Source: Cordilura impudica (lineage: Eukaryota; Arthropoda; Insecta; Diptera; Scathophagidae). From it: a stretch of DNA of 64,000 nt. The stretch is taken from NCBI GenBank assembly GCA_963682025.1, contig OY821518.1, positions 237,004,152 through 237,068,151 of the forward strand, in the 5' to 3' direction. Position numbers and translations under genes: made by a program. Numbering within the stretch: position 1 is the stretch's first letter; the number at the start of each line of letters is the position of its first letter. The notes beneath the pieces were generated by a model. The model was given only the letters and a program-made list of their open reading frames with translations, did no database searches and was not told the DNA's origin. Below, one piece after another: positions 22,500 through 33,524 of this stretch.

Positions 22500-22829
22500 A
22501 TGCTTTCACCAATTGAGCTTGATGCGTGGAAAAGCATTATGGAAGTGAAATACAATGTCTTAGGCAAAAATCGTTCTTCTACTGCTCGAATATACGTAGA
22601 CACCATGCTTAGAGCTTTTGAAAAACTAGGCGTTCATATGTTAACAAAAATTCATTTTCTAAATTCCCATATGGATTACCTTGAGAACCAGTTGTCAACA
22701 GAATCTGATGAGAATGGTGAAAACTTTCATCATTCGCTTATCACTGAAATATGCTGGACGTTGTATGATAATGAAGTGAATTTCCATAGAGCTAAAAAAA
22801 ATTTAATTAATAAATACTTCCTATCCTAA
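22500..22829 (+). CDS. Transposon-derived 109-residue protein, C-terminal type
   Basis: The ORF is intact from ATG to TAA. It contains LSPIELDAWKSI, YVDTMLRAFEKLGVHM, KIHFLNSHMDYL, STESDENGENFHH and ICWTLYDNE. These match the ending of an uncharacterised family of transposon-derived proteins common in arthropods, whose members read roughly KxHFLxSHLDxFPxNLGxxSDExGExFHQD and then YCW. Compared with them, the FHQD part is followed by a short deletion. The reading frame is open upstream for at least 14 codons (YYGEHANFDE), so the ATG may not be the original start. A TATA-like TATAAAAA lies 53 bp upstream within the inverted end. It could be the last exon of a lost transposase; expression is unknown. 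Confidence 0.5.
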   Translation: MLSPIELDAWKSIMEVKYNVLGKNRSSTARIYVDTMLRAFEKLGVHMLTKIHFLNSHMDYLENQLSTESDENGENFHHSLITEICWTLYDNEVNFHRAKKNLINKYFLS

Positions 22830-23390
22830 TTTGCTATAGAAGTTAAATAATAGAGATATTAGTGATTTTTAGTTAAATTTGGACTTATTTTTTTCATGCT
22901 AAATTTTTGGGGTATTTTAAAATAAAATTCTTAATAAATGCGAAATTAACCTAAGCTCTCTTTTGTTGTGTCTTATTTCTGACTTTCTGGTTGAATTTTC
23001 CGTTTTGATGTATTTAGGGACTTATAGTAAAAATTCACGGCGAATATTTTTACGAAACATTTTAACCCCTTAAATCCCCGTTTTAATGGTGTGACATTTT
23101 ACATAAATTTGCTGAACACATTTTATACCTAAAATGTAAAGGTCAGTTTCTTATGCTGATTAACAAAAAGAATGTACCAGAGCTGGGAAAATTTAACTTC
23201 CCCTCAAATGAAATTCAAAATGAACTTTCGAAACGCCAATACACTTGTCTTTTTTTTAATTTTTGAACAAATTTTGATTTTGTTGTACAGTGTTATAAGC
23301 AGGCTGATCGATTAATCGACATTTCACAAAAAACGGGTTTCAAATAGATACAGTAACTTTTTAAAGATATAAAACAAAAAAACAAGTAAG

Positions 23391-23590
23391 AGTGTTTAAT
23401 TCGAAACTTTAATGCCGTAATTGTTAGACCCCTCCTCACCCCCGCCCACTGGGTTTTATGTTTATATTAATATCTGGACTTGTTGCACTATTTATAACAA
23501 ATGCAAACAAAATTTTTGAAAAGTAAACAATTTGATAAACTTAATACTGAATTATTACAACAAATGCATTGAATTTTTAGCACTTTTTAA
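23391..23590 (-). repeat. Family B terminal fragment
   Basis: It begins AACAAGTAAGAGTG. At 23445-23590 it follows the same order of landmarks as 46742-46880: a CCTCC motif, GTAAACAATTTGATAAACTTAAT, and an ATTATTxCA run. About 200 bp remain. Confidence 0.65.
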
Positions 23591-24149
23591 AGAAAGGCCT
23601 ATTTTCACTGATTGTTAAAAAAAGAACATTGAAAAATGTCGCGTTTTGCGCACACTTTTATGATGGTGTGTTTATCCCATATAAAAAAAAATTTTTTTCT
23701 ACTTTGATGTTCTCACTTTAAAAAATGTATGTGTTTTTGGACTTCTTTTTCAGGAACATGTAAATTTTTCCATTTTTAATACAAAGACGTAAACGTATAT
23801 TATTGTATTGTCCAGCAACGCGGGCAGCGTTACTCTAGTTATTTGTATTAAAAAAAGTTAATAAATCCTCAAAGACACAAAAATAGCATTAATTGGAAAT
23901 TTTTTTAATTGAAACGTGTAAAAATACTTATTAAATGCTCCTTTAAAATAATCTCAATGAAGCATAAAGCAAAGTTATAACTTGTGTTTATAAGCACACT
24001 TTGCAATTCATTATTATACTTAATGTGTTTATGAGCCAATCATATATACAGTTTGTCAATAAAATCTTTGGACATTGAAAAAAAAAATATGAAAAATTTC
24101 AAAAGAAACATTGATTTCTATTTCAAATAACCACCTTTAGCTGAGATGT
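23591..24149. other. Intron DNA ending in a Tc1-like 3' end
   Basis: 23591-24045 has nothing recognised. 24046-24149, read on the - strand, gives AKGGYLK then a stop and an end region with TTTATTGACAAACTG, which looks like a Tc1 C-terminus and terminal repeat. The foldback element at 24159 is inserted there. Confidence 0.4.
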
Positions 24150-24158
24150 ATGTATTAT

Positions 24159-26877
24159 TAGGGTGGCCCTTCGTTATATGGAGGAAAAAAAAAGTGGTCA
24201 AACTGTCGGTCTCACCCCCTAGAAATATGCGAATAGCAAAAAAACTGAGAAATACAAAGTTTTGGGCCAATCGAAAAACGTTTAGTCGTGGCGCAAAGCG
24301 ATTGAAAATTTCAAGTGTGTTTATATGGGGAAAATATGACTTTTTTTCAGATTTTACGAAAATTTCGTTCTATAATTTAATTTTTCCGACAAGCTGTTAA
24401 ATAATTCGGGATCAGTATTAAATTATCCTTTCAAAAGGCTATAAAACTTCAAAATCGTATGAAACCTCTCCAAGAAATAGCAAATGCCCCTGATCACTTC
24501 TGTGCCAAAAAAACTTTGAGAAATTGATTAAAGCCATCATTCTTTTTTGGTCTCTATACTTATGAGTCCTCAGATATGAAGTATTGTTTTATTACCACGT
24601 TGGTAACCTCTTGCTCATTGAGATCGAAAATTGGAAATTTTTTTGATAAAATTTTTAAAACTTCTTTTTCAAGTTTGAAAAAATTTTCTTAAACAAAATT
24701 TAAAAAAATGAATCTATCACTTTAAAGTTTTATTAAATACATGTTGCAGATTAACTGTGTGAATTTTTAAGTAAATCCCTCCGCCAGAACTTTTTTGACA
24801 AGGATTTTATTTTCGCGGATTTCGAGAAAAATTTGATTTTTGTGAAATATTCTGTAAATGTACTTTTCTAAATACTTTGTATCAAAAATTCATCACTTTT
24901 CTACCTTTAAATATTATGTTTTATCTTAATAGCCTAGGGTTTCGGAAAAAAATAATATGACTCCATTAACCCTTTTGGAATTGGGGTCACATATGACCCC
25001 AATCTAATATAAGACAATTTATTCAAAAAAGTCAAATATTTTGTAAGTGCTGTCCAATTTTTAGATGCGATACTTAAAATATAATAACCAAATATGAAGA
25101 AGTTTCGTTCCAAAAATTTGGGTTAAATCCGAGAACGTTAAACCATTATTTGCCATGGCCAGCTTTGGATTTTAAGATATTTTAATATAAAAATGAACTA
25201 AAACGAGTTTTTCTATTAAACTCGTTGATACCACTATTTAGAATTTAAGAAAAATAATTCGGTTAATTTTTATTTATTTAACCATTCAGTGCTCCTGGGA
25301 TCAAAATAATTCATCGTGATATATCTTTGGGCAATTATCTGCTTATTGCACGCGAATATAAATTAAAATAACTTTTAACCAATTTTGTTATAAAATTACT
25401 TTATGTAATAAAGTAATAGTTGAATTTATTGCTGTCTCACCCACCAATTTGGTGGATATTGATAAAAAACGCCAAAAAAAAATTTTCAGGTTAATCGGTG
25501 AAGATGCCATTACTTATAATGGTTGACATTTTTTGATTTTATATAATCGGTCGCTTTATATTATCTTCAATGTCACCTACATGTTTTGAAACTTCAAATA
25601 TAATAATATATATAAAAGGTAATATTAAAAAATTACTACTCTTAATGGAATAAATTACAAAATTAAATCAAAGTGAATTTCAAAAAACGTCCTATTTTTT
25701 AGACATATGACTTAAGTTGTTTTAATTTATATTCGCGAGCAATAAGCAGATAATTGCACCAGAGATATATCACAATGGATGATTTTAATCTCAGGAGCAC
25801 TGAAGGGTTAAATAAATAAAAATTAACCCAATTATTTTTCTTAAATTCTAAATAGTGGTATCAACGAGTTTAATAGAAAAACTCGTTTTAGGTCCTTTTT
25901 ATTTTAATGTTCTCGGATTTATCCCAAATTTTTGGGACGAAACTTCTAAACATTTGGTTATTATATCTTACAAAATATTTGAATTTTTTGCATAAATTGT
26001 CTTTTATTAGTTTGGGGTCATATGTGACCCAATTCCAAAAGGGTTAATGGAGTCATATTATTTTTTCCGAAACCCTAGGCTATTAAGATAAAATGTAATA
26101 TTTAAAAGTAGAAAAGTGATGAATTTTTGATACAAAGTATTTAGAAAGAGTACATTTACAGAATATATCACAAAAATCCAATGTTTCTCGAAATCTGCGA
26201 AAATAAAATCCTTGTCAAAAAAATTCTGGCAGAGGGAATTACTTAAAAATTCACACAGTTAATCTGCAACATGTATTTCATAAAACCTTTAATCGATAGA
26301 TTCATTTTTTTAAATTTTGTTTAAGAAAATTTTTTCAAACTTGAAAAAGGAGTTTTAAAAATTTTATCAAAAAAATTTCCAATTTTCGGTCTCAATGCGC
26401 AATAGGTTAACAACGTGGTAATAAAACAATACTTCATATCTGAGTACTTATAAGTATAGAGACCAAAAAAGAATGATGGCTTTAATCAATTTCTCAAAGT
26501 TGAAATAAATGCCATCAAATTTCATGACCTAGTTTTTTTTGGCACAGAAGTGGTCTGGGGCATTTGCTATTTCTTGGCGAGGTTTCATACGATTTTGAAG
26601 TTATATAGCCTTTTGAAAAGATAATTTAATACTGATTCCGAATTATGTAACAGCTTGTCGGAAAAATTAAACTATAGAACGAAATTTTCGTAAAATCTGA
26701 AAAAAAGTCATATTGTCCCCATATAAACACACTTGAAATTTTCTATCGGTTTGCGCCACGACTAAACGTTTTTTGATTGGCCCAAAACTTTGCATTTCTC
26801 AGTTTTTTTGCTATTCGCATATTTCTAGGGGGTGAGACCGACAGTTTGAACACTTTTTTTTATTAAGGGCCACCCTA
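24159..26877. mobile_element. Foldback element with ~1.2-kb inverted arms, copy 1
   Basis: The ends TAGGGTGGCCC and GGGCCACCCTA start arms of about 1.2 kb (to roughly 25375, and from about 25712) around a loop of about 340 bp. A perfect 9-bp repeat ATGTATTAT flanks it (24150-24158 and 26878-26886). The arms differ by small deletions, which fixes orientation. A second copy lies at 54416-57256 in the other orientation. Long arms and a 9-bp duplication recall Drosophila FB elements or Mutator-like foldbacks; no transposase is encoded. The ORF at 24146 only reads through an arm. Confidence 0.85.
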
Positions 26878-26963
26878 ATGTATTATATATGATGAATAAT
26901 GAATATTAAAAAGGGTGATAGTTTAATTTCTGTGCTGTCAAATAAATGTTTGTACACTTAAGC

Positions 26964-27403
26964 TTAATTCGATAAAATGTTTAATTTATTGTAACTAAAA
27001 TATTTTGCGTGTCCACCTTGAGCCTCAATTACTAATAGCAAACGTCTGCACATTGAATTAATAAACTTATGCATACTCGTATATTGTGCAGGTATTTTTT
27101 CCCACTCTTCTTTAATAAATCGTATTAATTATCTTTATTTACTGGCAACCTTTTTTCGATTTTTTTGTTTATATGGTCCCACAAATTTTCGAAAGGGTTC
27201 ATAGCAGGACTCTGGGTAGGGGTATCAATAACTTTGGTACAGTTGTATAATATCCAGGAACTACATAAATTAGATTTATGTTTCGGATAATTATCTTGAT
27301 AACATTTGTATATGAACTTATACGAAATTTCCGGGTCAACAAACTCGAATTTTCGAACACTAACGGTTAGTTCATTAAAAGAAAATCCTTTGAGTCCGAT
27401 CAC
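26964..27403 (-). pseudogene. Tc1-family transposase, C-terminal half
   Basis: It contains CYQDNYPKHKSNLCSSWI (second catalytic Asp in QDN-x-PKH), then SPAMNPFENLWDHINKKIEK (the third acidic residue is the Glu of NPFENLW). After a frameshift near 27125 come EEWEKIPAQYT, FINSMCRRLLLVIEAQGGHAKY and a stop near 26964. The order matches Tc1 elements (DD34E type). The N-terminal half and first Asp are missing upstream. A terminal-repeat-like sequence follows at about 26931-26960. Confidence 0.8.
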
Positions 27404-27519
27404 AGGGGAGATGTATAAACATCTAGTTATTAATGATTTTTTTATGGCACTTTTTAAAAATCAAACAGAAAGTGCCATCTATGTACTACTTATAGCAATC
27501 AAATGCAGGGTTAATATTT

Positions 27520-27611
27520 AATTTTTCGTTTTTATTTCTCATTTTTCGTTTTTCATTTTTAATTTTTTAATTTTAATTTTTAATTTTTTATTTTTCATTT
27601 CTTATTTTTCA
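27520..27611. repeat. (TTTTTCA)-type AT-rich array
   Basis: About 90 bp of degenerate TTTTTCAT/TTTTAAT units run directly into the family B piece at 27612. They are the inverted counterpart of the long array starting at 28150. Confidence 0.8.
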
Positions 27612-28149
27612 TTTTATACCCTCCACACCTTAGTGGCAGACGGTATATATAGTTTTGTCCTTCAGTTTGTAACGCATCGGAAAACTAATTTCCGACCCCA
27701 TAGAGTATATATATTCTTGATCCTTATCACACCTCCAGTCGATATGGCGATGTCCGTCTGTCTGTTGAAATCACGCTCATTCACTATAAACCATGTAACT
27801 GGGTAAAGTTACGATAATATTAATTGTCATTATTCCCACCAGGTTGATATTTAATATGGGGTAAGTCGGGCATCATTGTGCTTAGATACGAGCAAAAATA
27901 TGTAGATACCTCTAAAAAAAACAAAAATTCCAGTGTGTTTGTTGTAATATTTTAGTGCTTGAACATAATTGTTGTACAGCAACATTCATAGTTCAAAAAA
28001 AAAAATCCACAAAAAAATTATGCAATCATACCAACAAAACAACTACCATGAGCTATGTCAGTAGTATTGCCACATATTTTTTTTTCGTTATCACGATATA
28101 ATAATAAAAATCGCCAATATGAAAGAAAAAATACAATCCCTAACGAAAA
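27612..28149 (+). repeat. Family B (INE-1/mini-me-like) copy, terminal part and neighbouring DNA
   Basis: It begins ATACCCTCCACACC, continues with GTTTGTAACGCATCGG and CCCATAGAGTATATATATTCTTGATC, then GATGTCCGTCTGTCTG. This is the well-known core of fly mini-me/INE-1 repeats. After about 27930 the sequence is unassigned. Confidence 0.7.
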
Positions 28150-28293
28150 AGGAAAAATGAAAACTGAAAAATGAATAATGGAAAATGAAATTTGAAAAAT
28201 GAAAAATGGAAAATGAAAAATGAAAAATGAAAAATGAAAAGTGAAAAATGAAAATGGAAAATGAAAAATAGAAAATGGAAAATGAAAAATGAA

Positions 28294-28345
<52 letters not shown>

Positions 28346-28451
28346 TGAAAAATTAAAAATGTAAATGGAAAATGAAAAATGGAAAATGAAAAATAAAACT
28401 GAAAATTGAAAAATGGAAAATGAAAAATGAAAAATGAAAAGTGAAAAATGA

Positions 28452-28483
<32 letters not shown>

Positions 28484-28610
28484 GAAAATTGAAAAATTAA
28501 GAATGTAAATGGAAAATGGAAAATGAAAAATGGAAAACGAAAAATGAAAAATGGAAAATGAAAAATGAAAAATAGAAAATTAAAATTGAAAAATTAAGAA
28601 TGTAAATGGA

Positions 28611-28642
<32 letters not shown>

Positions 28643-29100
28643 GAAAAATGAAATTTGAAAAATGAAAAATGAAAAATGGAAAATAAAAAATGAAAAATGA
28701 AAAGTGAAAAATGAAAATGGAAAATGAAAAATAGAAAACGGAAAATGAAAAATGAAAAATGGAAAATGGAAAATGAAAATTGAAAATTGAAAATTGAAAA
28801 ATTAAAAATGTAAATGGAAAATGAAAAATAAAACTGAAAAATGAAAAATGGGAATAGAAAAATGAAAAATGGAAAATTAAAAATTAAAAACGAAACATTT
28901 AAAATGAAAAATGGGAAATGAGAAATGAAATTTTAAATATTTTAAACATTAAAACTGAAAAATAGGAAATGAAAATTGAAAAATGAAAAATGGAAAATGG
29001 AATTGAAAATTGAAAAAAGAAAAATGAAAAATGAAAAATAAAATTGAAAAATGAAAAATAAAAATGAAAAATTAAAAATAAAAAATAAAAAATTAAATAT
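28150..29100. repeat. (TGAAAAA)-type degenerate array, ~950 bp
   Basis: About 130 degenerate 7-8-bp units of TGAAAAA and TGGAAAA fill the interval. Longer blocks recur (28200-28330 resembles 28420-28500 and 28660-28790), showing higher-order duplication. It is purine-rich on the + strand. The ORF at 28899-29180 is a translation of the repeat. Confidence 0.9.
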
Positions 29101-29475
29101 TTTTCACTGAGAGCACAGCAGTGTTGCCATTTTAGCATTTTAGTTGCTAGATTTAGCAACTTTTTTTTGTCGTTTAGCATCCAAAATTTATGAAAAGGTG
29201 CTAGATGCTAACTTAGCATCTTTTATTAATAAAAAGTTGCTTTTAGCATTTTTTTTTTGATTTTTTCATTATTTTTGTATATGCGATTTTAATTTTAATG
29301 GTATTGATATGTTTTAATTTCTCAAAGTGTAATACGAGAATTTTGTGTACTACTGCTCGTTTCTTTCAACATATGTATATAACAAAACATTTTGAAATAG
29401 AAGAATGTAAACACGAACAACAGATTTTAATGAATTAAAAAGTCGATTGCCAAAAAATATTATTGGATTAAAAAA

Positions 29476-29969
29476 ATGCCAAAATTTTTAATACACAACA
29501 CATTAAACCGGGTAAAAGAACCGATAACCAATATATTAGAAGAGTTTAAATTTAGATCATCTGAAACAGAAAAAATTCAAATCCAGAGAACAATATTGGG
29601 ATACGACACTGAATACAACCTCCTTAAGGATTGAAGTTAACAAAAATTCTATTGCCGAAAATCCATTTAAAGAGTTATCAATATTTGTATTGTCTATATT
29701 AGTTTTGTCTTTCTCAAAAGCCGAAGTTGAACATTTGTTTAGTTTAATGGCGCTAGTTAAAAGCAAACTTTGAACAGACTAAAATCCGAGTTGTTACGTT
29801 CTGTAATACGTATAAAAGGTTTGAAATTGAAAAATGGGTATTATTACACTTACAATATACCGAGCGATTTCGTTGATAAAAGTCGATCGTCAAAAAATAT
29901 CAGAGCCAAGAAGAACTTGAAGATGAAGACATTACAGAAATATTAGATTCCATAAACCAATTGTTGTAA
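29476..29969 (+). pseudogene. hAT transposase C-terminal remnant in hAT-B copy 2
   Basis: It starts at ATG 29476 (MPKF) as in copy 1. The segment FKELSIFVLSILVLSFSKAEVEHLFSLMALVKSKL can be pieced from 29665-29770 and is a better-preserved form of the dimerisation region (S-K-A-E-V-E-x-L-F-S), but a stop follows. It ends at NQLL and TAA at 29969. It is non-functional. Confidence 0.75.
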
Positions 29970-30078
29970 TATAATCGTATCTTTTGATAATGTAAATTCT
30001 GTTATATTTGAAATTAAAAAATCCCTCTAAAATTCAAAATATTTAATTTAAAATTAAAAAAACTCAATTTGATGTTAA

Positions 30079-30888
30079 AACAAGTAAGAAAATTATAGTC
30101 GGTCTAGACCGACTATACGATACCCTATACCATGCGTTTAGAAACCCTATCTCTTAGGCCCAACTAACTGGACATAGAAAATAAGCAAAAACCAAATTTG
30201 AGTGGGATTTTTATTAATTTTTTTGGCTGCAGATATAAAAAAGTTCATATCGGATGCTATATCTATAAAGGGGGTAGGTCCAAAAATGGACCGATCCTGA
30301 TCATGTTTGGTAAAGTCTCTTGTATTTTGCAAAAATATGTACAAACAAAATTTGAGAAGAATCAGTGCAATATTTTTGTTTTTTAATAGATTTGACTGAA
30401 GATCGGGAAGCAGCTCTATATGGGGTCAAAGGGATCATTTTTGGACTACTCATTAGTGGATGTAATGAACGCATACAAACCCAATTTGCGTAAGATCTAT
30501 ATGACAATTTGGATCTTATGGCAATTTATGTCGATTTCATATGGGTAATTTGTATGGGGGCTAGGTCCGAACATGGACCGATTCTCACCAATTTCAATAG
30601 CGTTCATCCCATGGCCGATAAAAGCTTATATACCAAATTTCGTCAAAATATATTCATATTTGCGACCTGCAGTTTGATTACAAGCTTTACATGGACACAC
30701 AGACGGACGGACGGACGGACGGACGGACGGACGGACGGACGGACGGACATTGTTAAATCAACTCAGAAAGTGATTCTGATTCGATCGGTATAATTAAAGA
30801 TGGGTCTAGGTCAAATATTTTTGGTTGTTACAAACAGCAGCACAAAGTCATTATACCCAAACCACATAGTGGTATAGGGTATAAAAAT
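30079..30888 (-). mobile_element. Family A repeat, full copy with long GGAC tract
   Basis: It begins AACAAGTAAG, has the intact palindrome at about 30098-30115, and ends TATAGGGTATAAAAAT. The tetranucleotide tract (GGAC)n at 30704-30748 is the longest in the window, about 11 units. It lies inside hAT-B copy 2, so it is younger than that insertion. Confidence 0.9.
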
Positions 30889-31137
30889 TACAGATGAAAT
30901 CCAAAAAAATTTTAATTCAAATTTAAAAAATATAAATCGAAACTTATGTTTTATATTAATTTTTCGATTAAAAAACCAAAGAATTTATTAATAAGTATTT
31001 AATTTTTCAATATAAAGGTAATGAAATTTGAAAAATAATTTAGCATCTTTTTTTTTTGACTCCAGTACGTTTTAGCATCTTTCTTTTTGCAATTTAGCAT
31101 TTTTACAATTTCAAATTATGGCAACACTGGAGCACAG

Positions 31138-31330
31138 GATTTTTCCTGGCCATTCGTGAGGAATATTTGTGTATTTATATTACATTTCGGATGGTTTCAT
31201 GTGAAACACTCAGTCCATAATCATTATTCACTTGAAGAGCTTATCGTAAATACAGTTTTAATTTTTTTACTTTCAACATGCCGCATCACTTTTTTTTGGT
31301 ATGCCTGGTGACCCTTTTAAATCGAGTCTT
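31138..31330 (-). pseudogene. Tc1-family transposase N-terminal fragment, interrupted by hAT-B
   Basis: Reading on the - strand gives NDYGLSVSHETIRNV, then HKYSSRMARKNPV. This corresponds to the linker before the catalytic domain in Tc1 transposases (VSxxTIRRxLxxxGYxSRxARKKPLL). hAT-B is inserted right after it, and a few codons continue on the far side at 29100-29118 before the simple array. Confidence 0.6.
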
Positions 31331-32709
31331 CCTTCTTTTTCAGCATAGGATTTGATGTTGTACACAGTCCCTATTTTAAGAGAAAATATAATAGCGAAAT
31401 ACATAATAATAATAATATAATAGAAATACACCAATTGAATAATGTTTTGGCCAACTCCTTTTCTGGCATTTTTTTGTTATTTAAATAACGAACACTTGTT
31501 ACACGTAGGATAATTATTTTGTATATAAACGCTATGGAACCTCTTTCAGATGCAATATTATTCATGAAAAAACCCAAATGCACCAAATTCGCGGAAAATT
31601 AACGCATTATGCAACGATTTTTTTGACATCATTCATATTGAAAATATAGTTTTTGTTGTTGTTGTTGTTGTTGTTGTTGTTATAAAGTGTTTGCGTCTTA
31701 TAGTCCTGAACAAGTACAGTAATGAAATGTGTGTAAGGGAAAACGAATATATAAAGAATTTGATGTTGAAATTCTTAAATGAAAATAACATTTTCAATTT
31801 TTTTTTATTGCGCAAAGATTTTCTTGACATACTGTACATCCTACGGTTTAGCATAATCGCACTGAATGTTCAAAAGAAATCCACCCAGCATCACGTATCG
31901 AGTCCATTCTATATTAAAATTTAGTTCATTCCAACATTCTGCGTTGGAGGCAAATCGAACTGTTCTTGAAAATTTTTTTGAAAAAACAAAACAAAACATA
32001 ACGAAGAATATATTTTCCTACATTTGAATGGAAAGTGGTTGATCTTTTTCGTGTAGCAGTTAACCCACTCCATAGATTTTATCAGAATGCTTCAATAGTT
32101 CAGGAGAGTAATCTATCAATATATCTGACACAAAAATATGTAAAATCATACTCGTACCATGTACTTTTGGAAATTTTCTTGTAAAATTATTTGTATGGTC
32201 AAGCTTTTTCGAGTGTAGTAGATTGCCCACGCCAATAGTTAAATTTAAGAACGATATTCCTGGTAGTTATACGATTTGAAAAGCATACATTTGTTTTACT
32301 AAATACTTATGTTTATCTTTTTGCATGCTTTCAAACGTGAAGATATTAGTTTTTACTACTCGAGCCACTCGTTCATTAACTAATCGAGCAGCTTGCTCGA
32401 TTGTGTAATAGGGAGCTCCCCATTACAATAATGATCATTTTAAATAAACCTTCGTCTTAATATGAAAGAACCCTTGTCAGCTGGTTATAATAACTTAATC
32501 ATAAGATCCTTAAAAAATCATCGAGATAGCCAGCATTGGATAATTATTCCAATCAACTATTCCCATTTTTTTGAAATATTGGCATTGACAACACTTTTTT
32601 TTTCGAACTTAAATTGGTTTGTGTGTTTTTATGCTGCAAGAAAAATAACCATTGTAATTTTTTAATTTCTTAAATTATTTTTTATATTTCTTTTCCCCTC
32701 TAATTGCAG
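31331..32709 (+). other. 3' part of bib intron 1
   Basis: No coding sequence or repeat family is recognised, except a (TTG)n run at 31653-31681. It ends with the acceptor TAATTGCAG at 32709. Confidence 0.6.
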
Positions 32710-32876
32710 ATCCATTATTAGTGAATGTTTGGCATCGTTCTTTTATGTGTTTATTGTATGCGGTGCTGCGGCTGGTGCTGGTGTGGGTGCCAGTGTCTCC
32801 TCCGTGTTGTTAGCTACTGCCTTAGCTTCAGGTCTGGCCATGGGTACCCTGACACAATGTTTTCTTCATATATCGG
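32710..32876 (+). CDS. bib: big brain (bib), coding exon 2
   Basis: The acceptor is TTGCAG|A and the donor G|GTAAGTG. The 167-nt exon completes an Arg codon, then encodes SIISECLASFFYVFIVCGAAAG and TALASGLAMGTLTQCFL (shown in parts), ending HIS plus one base of Gly. These are transmembrane helices 1 and 2 of the aquaporin fold; the AxxSG-like and T-Q-C-F segments match Drosophila Bib. It joins exon 1 in phase 2 and exon 3 in phase 1. No frameshift or stop is present. Confidence 0.96.
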
Positions 32877-33520
32877 GTAAGTGAATACAAATATTATTGT
32901 CAAATTTCAAGTAGGGTTGAGTTGCTTTTTTTATTTTATTTTAACACACATAAGTGTTTGAATACATACATACACAATCGTCTTAAAAAGTATGTGAGAA
33001 GCATATAATGGGTTTTTAGTGCGTGGGAAAATGGGGAGAAAAGTTGAAAAGAATTTTGTTGTTTCTTAAATTTTTTATATATGTATATAAGCATATATAT
33101 GTATATTTATATTCTTTTTCGAGGATGACATGTACATAAACAAATCATGATAAAGTCTTTAAAGTTACATTTATATGGGGGTTTAGTTCTTGTTGAAGTT
33201 TCTGTTGCTGTTTTTGGTTTTGTTTTGTTTGGTTATTCTTTTTTTAAATTTACTTTATATTTTACAAATTTTAAACATGTGTTTTTGATTTACAAAGCTG
33301 AGATGTTGTGGTCTGATATTTAATAACAACTTGATATTAATTGTTTCATTTAAAGTTAAAGATTGCATGTGGCTTGAAAATTTAAAATTTAATATTATTT
33401 TATGAAACAGTTTTTTTTTTTTGTTTATTTTTTTTCTTAAATTTTGTTCTTTGAGGTTTCAGAAAGTAAATTTTGAAGGCTTTTTTTTTCAAAATAATTT
33501 TTTTATTGCATTTTTAACAA
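32877..33520 (+). other. Start of bib intron 2 (intron spans 32877-38806)
   Basis: AT-rich, with T-runs near 33411 and 33481. No repeat family is recognised. Confidence 0.7.
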
Positions 33521-33524
33521 ATAG

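Larger units (their letters stand above)
20297..23305 (+). mobile_element. Element with long inverted ends carrying a transposon-derived ORF; two family A insertions
   Basis: Left (20297-20490) and right (about 23110-23305) parts are imperfect inverted copies. Shared landmarks are TTCCCAGCTCTGG at 20436 and, inverted, near 23170, and the ACACTRTACAACA-like outer ends. An inner inverted pair, GGTATAAAAATGTGTTCAGC at 22444 and its counterpart near 23110-23135, brackets the ORF at 22500-22829. Two family A copies (20495-21266, 21324-22119) sit in its left part, so the original was about 1.4 kb. A poly-G run of 11 lies at 20415. No clear target duplication is seen and the superfamily is not assigned. 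Confidence 0.55.
29119..31129 (+). mobile_element. hAT-B, copy 2, interrupted by a family A element
   Basis: The ends CAGTGTTGCCA and TGGCAACACTG are flanked by a perfect 8-bp duplication GAGCACAG (29111-29118 and 31130-31137). Without the family A insertion (30079-30888) it is about 1.2 kb, close to copy 1 at 5257-6427 but in the opposite orientation. It sits in a Tc1 remnant whose reading resumes at 31138. Confidence 0.9.

Noticed and set aside
28150..29100. Regularly repeated units that could suggest a CRISPR or satellite array
   Set aside because: The units are degenerate 7-8-mers without spacers; this is simple-sequence DNA in a eukaryote.
30704..30748. (GGAC)n tract as an independent microsatellite
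   Set aside because: The tract occurs at the same place in every family A copy and belongs to that element.
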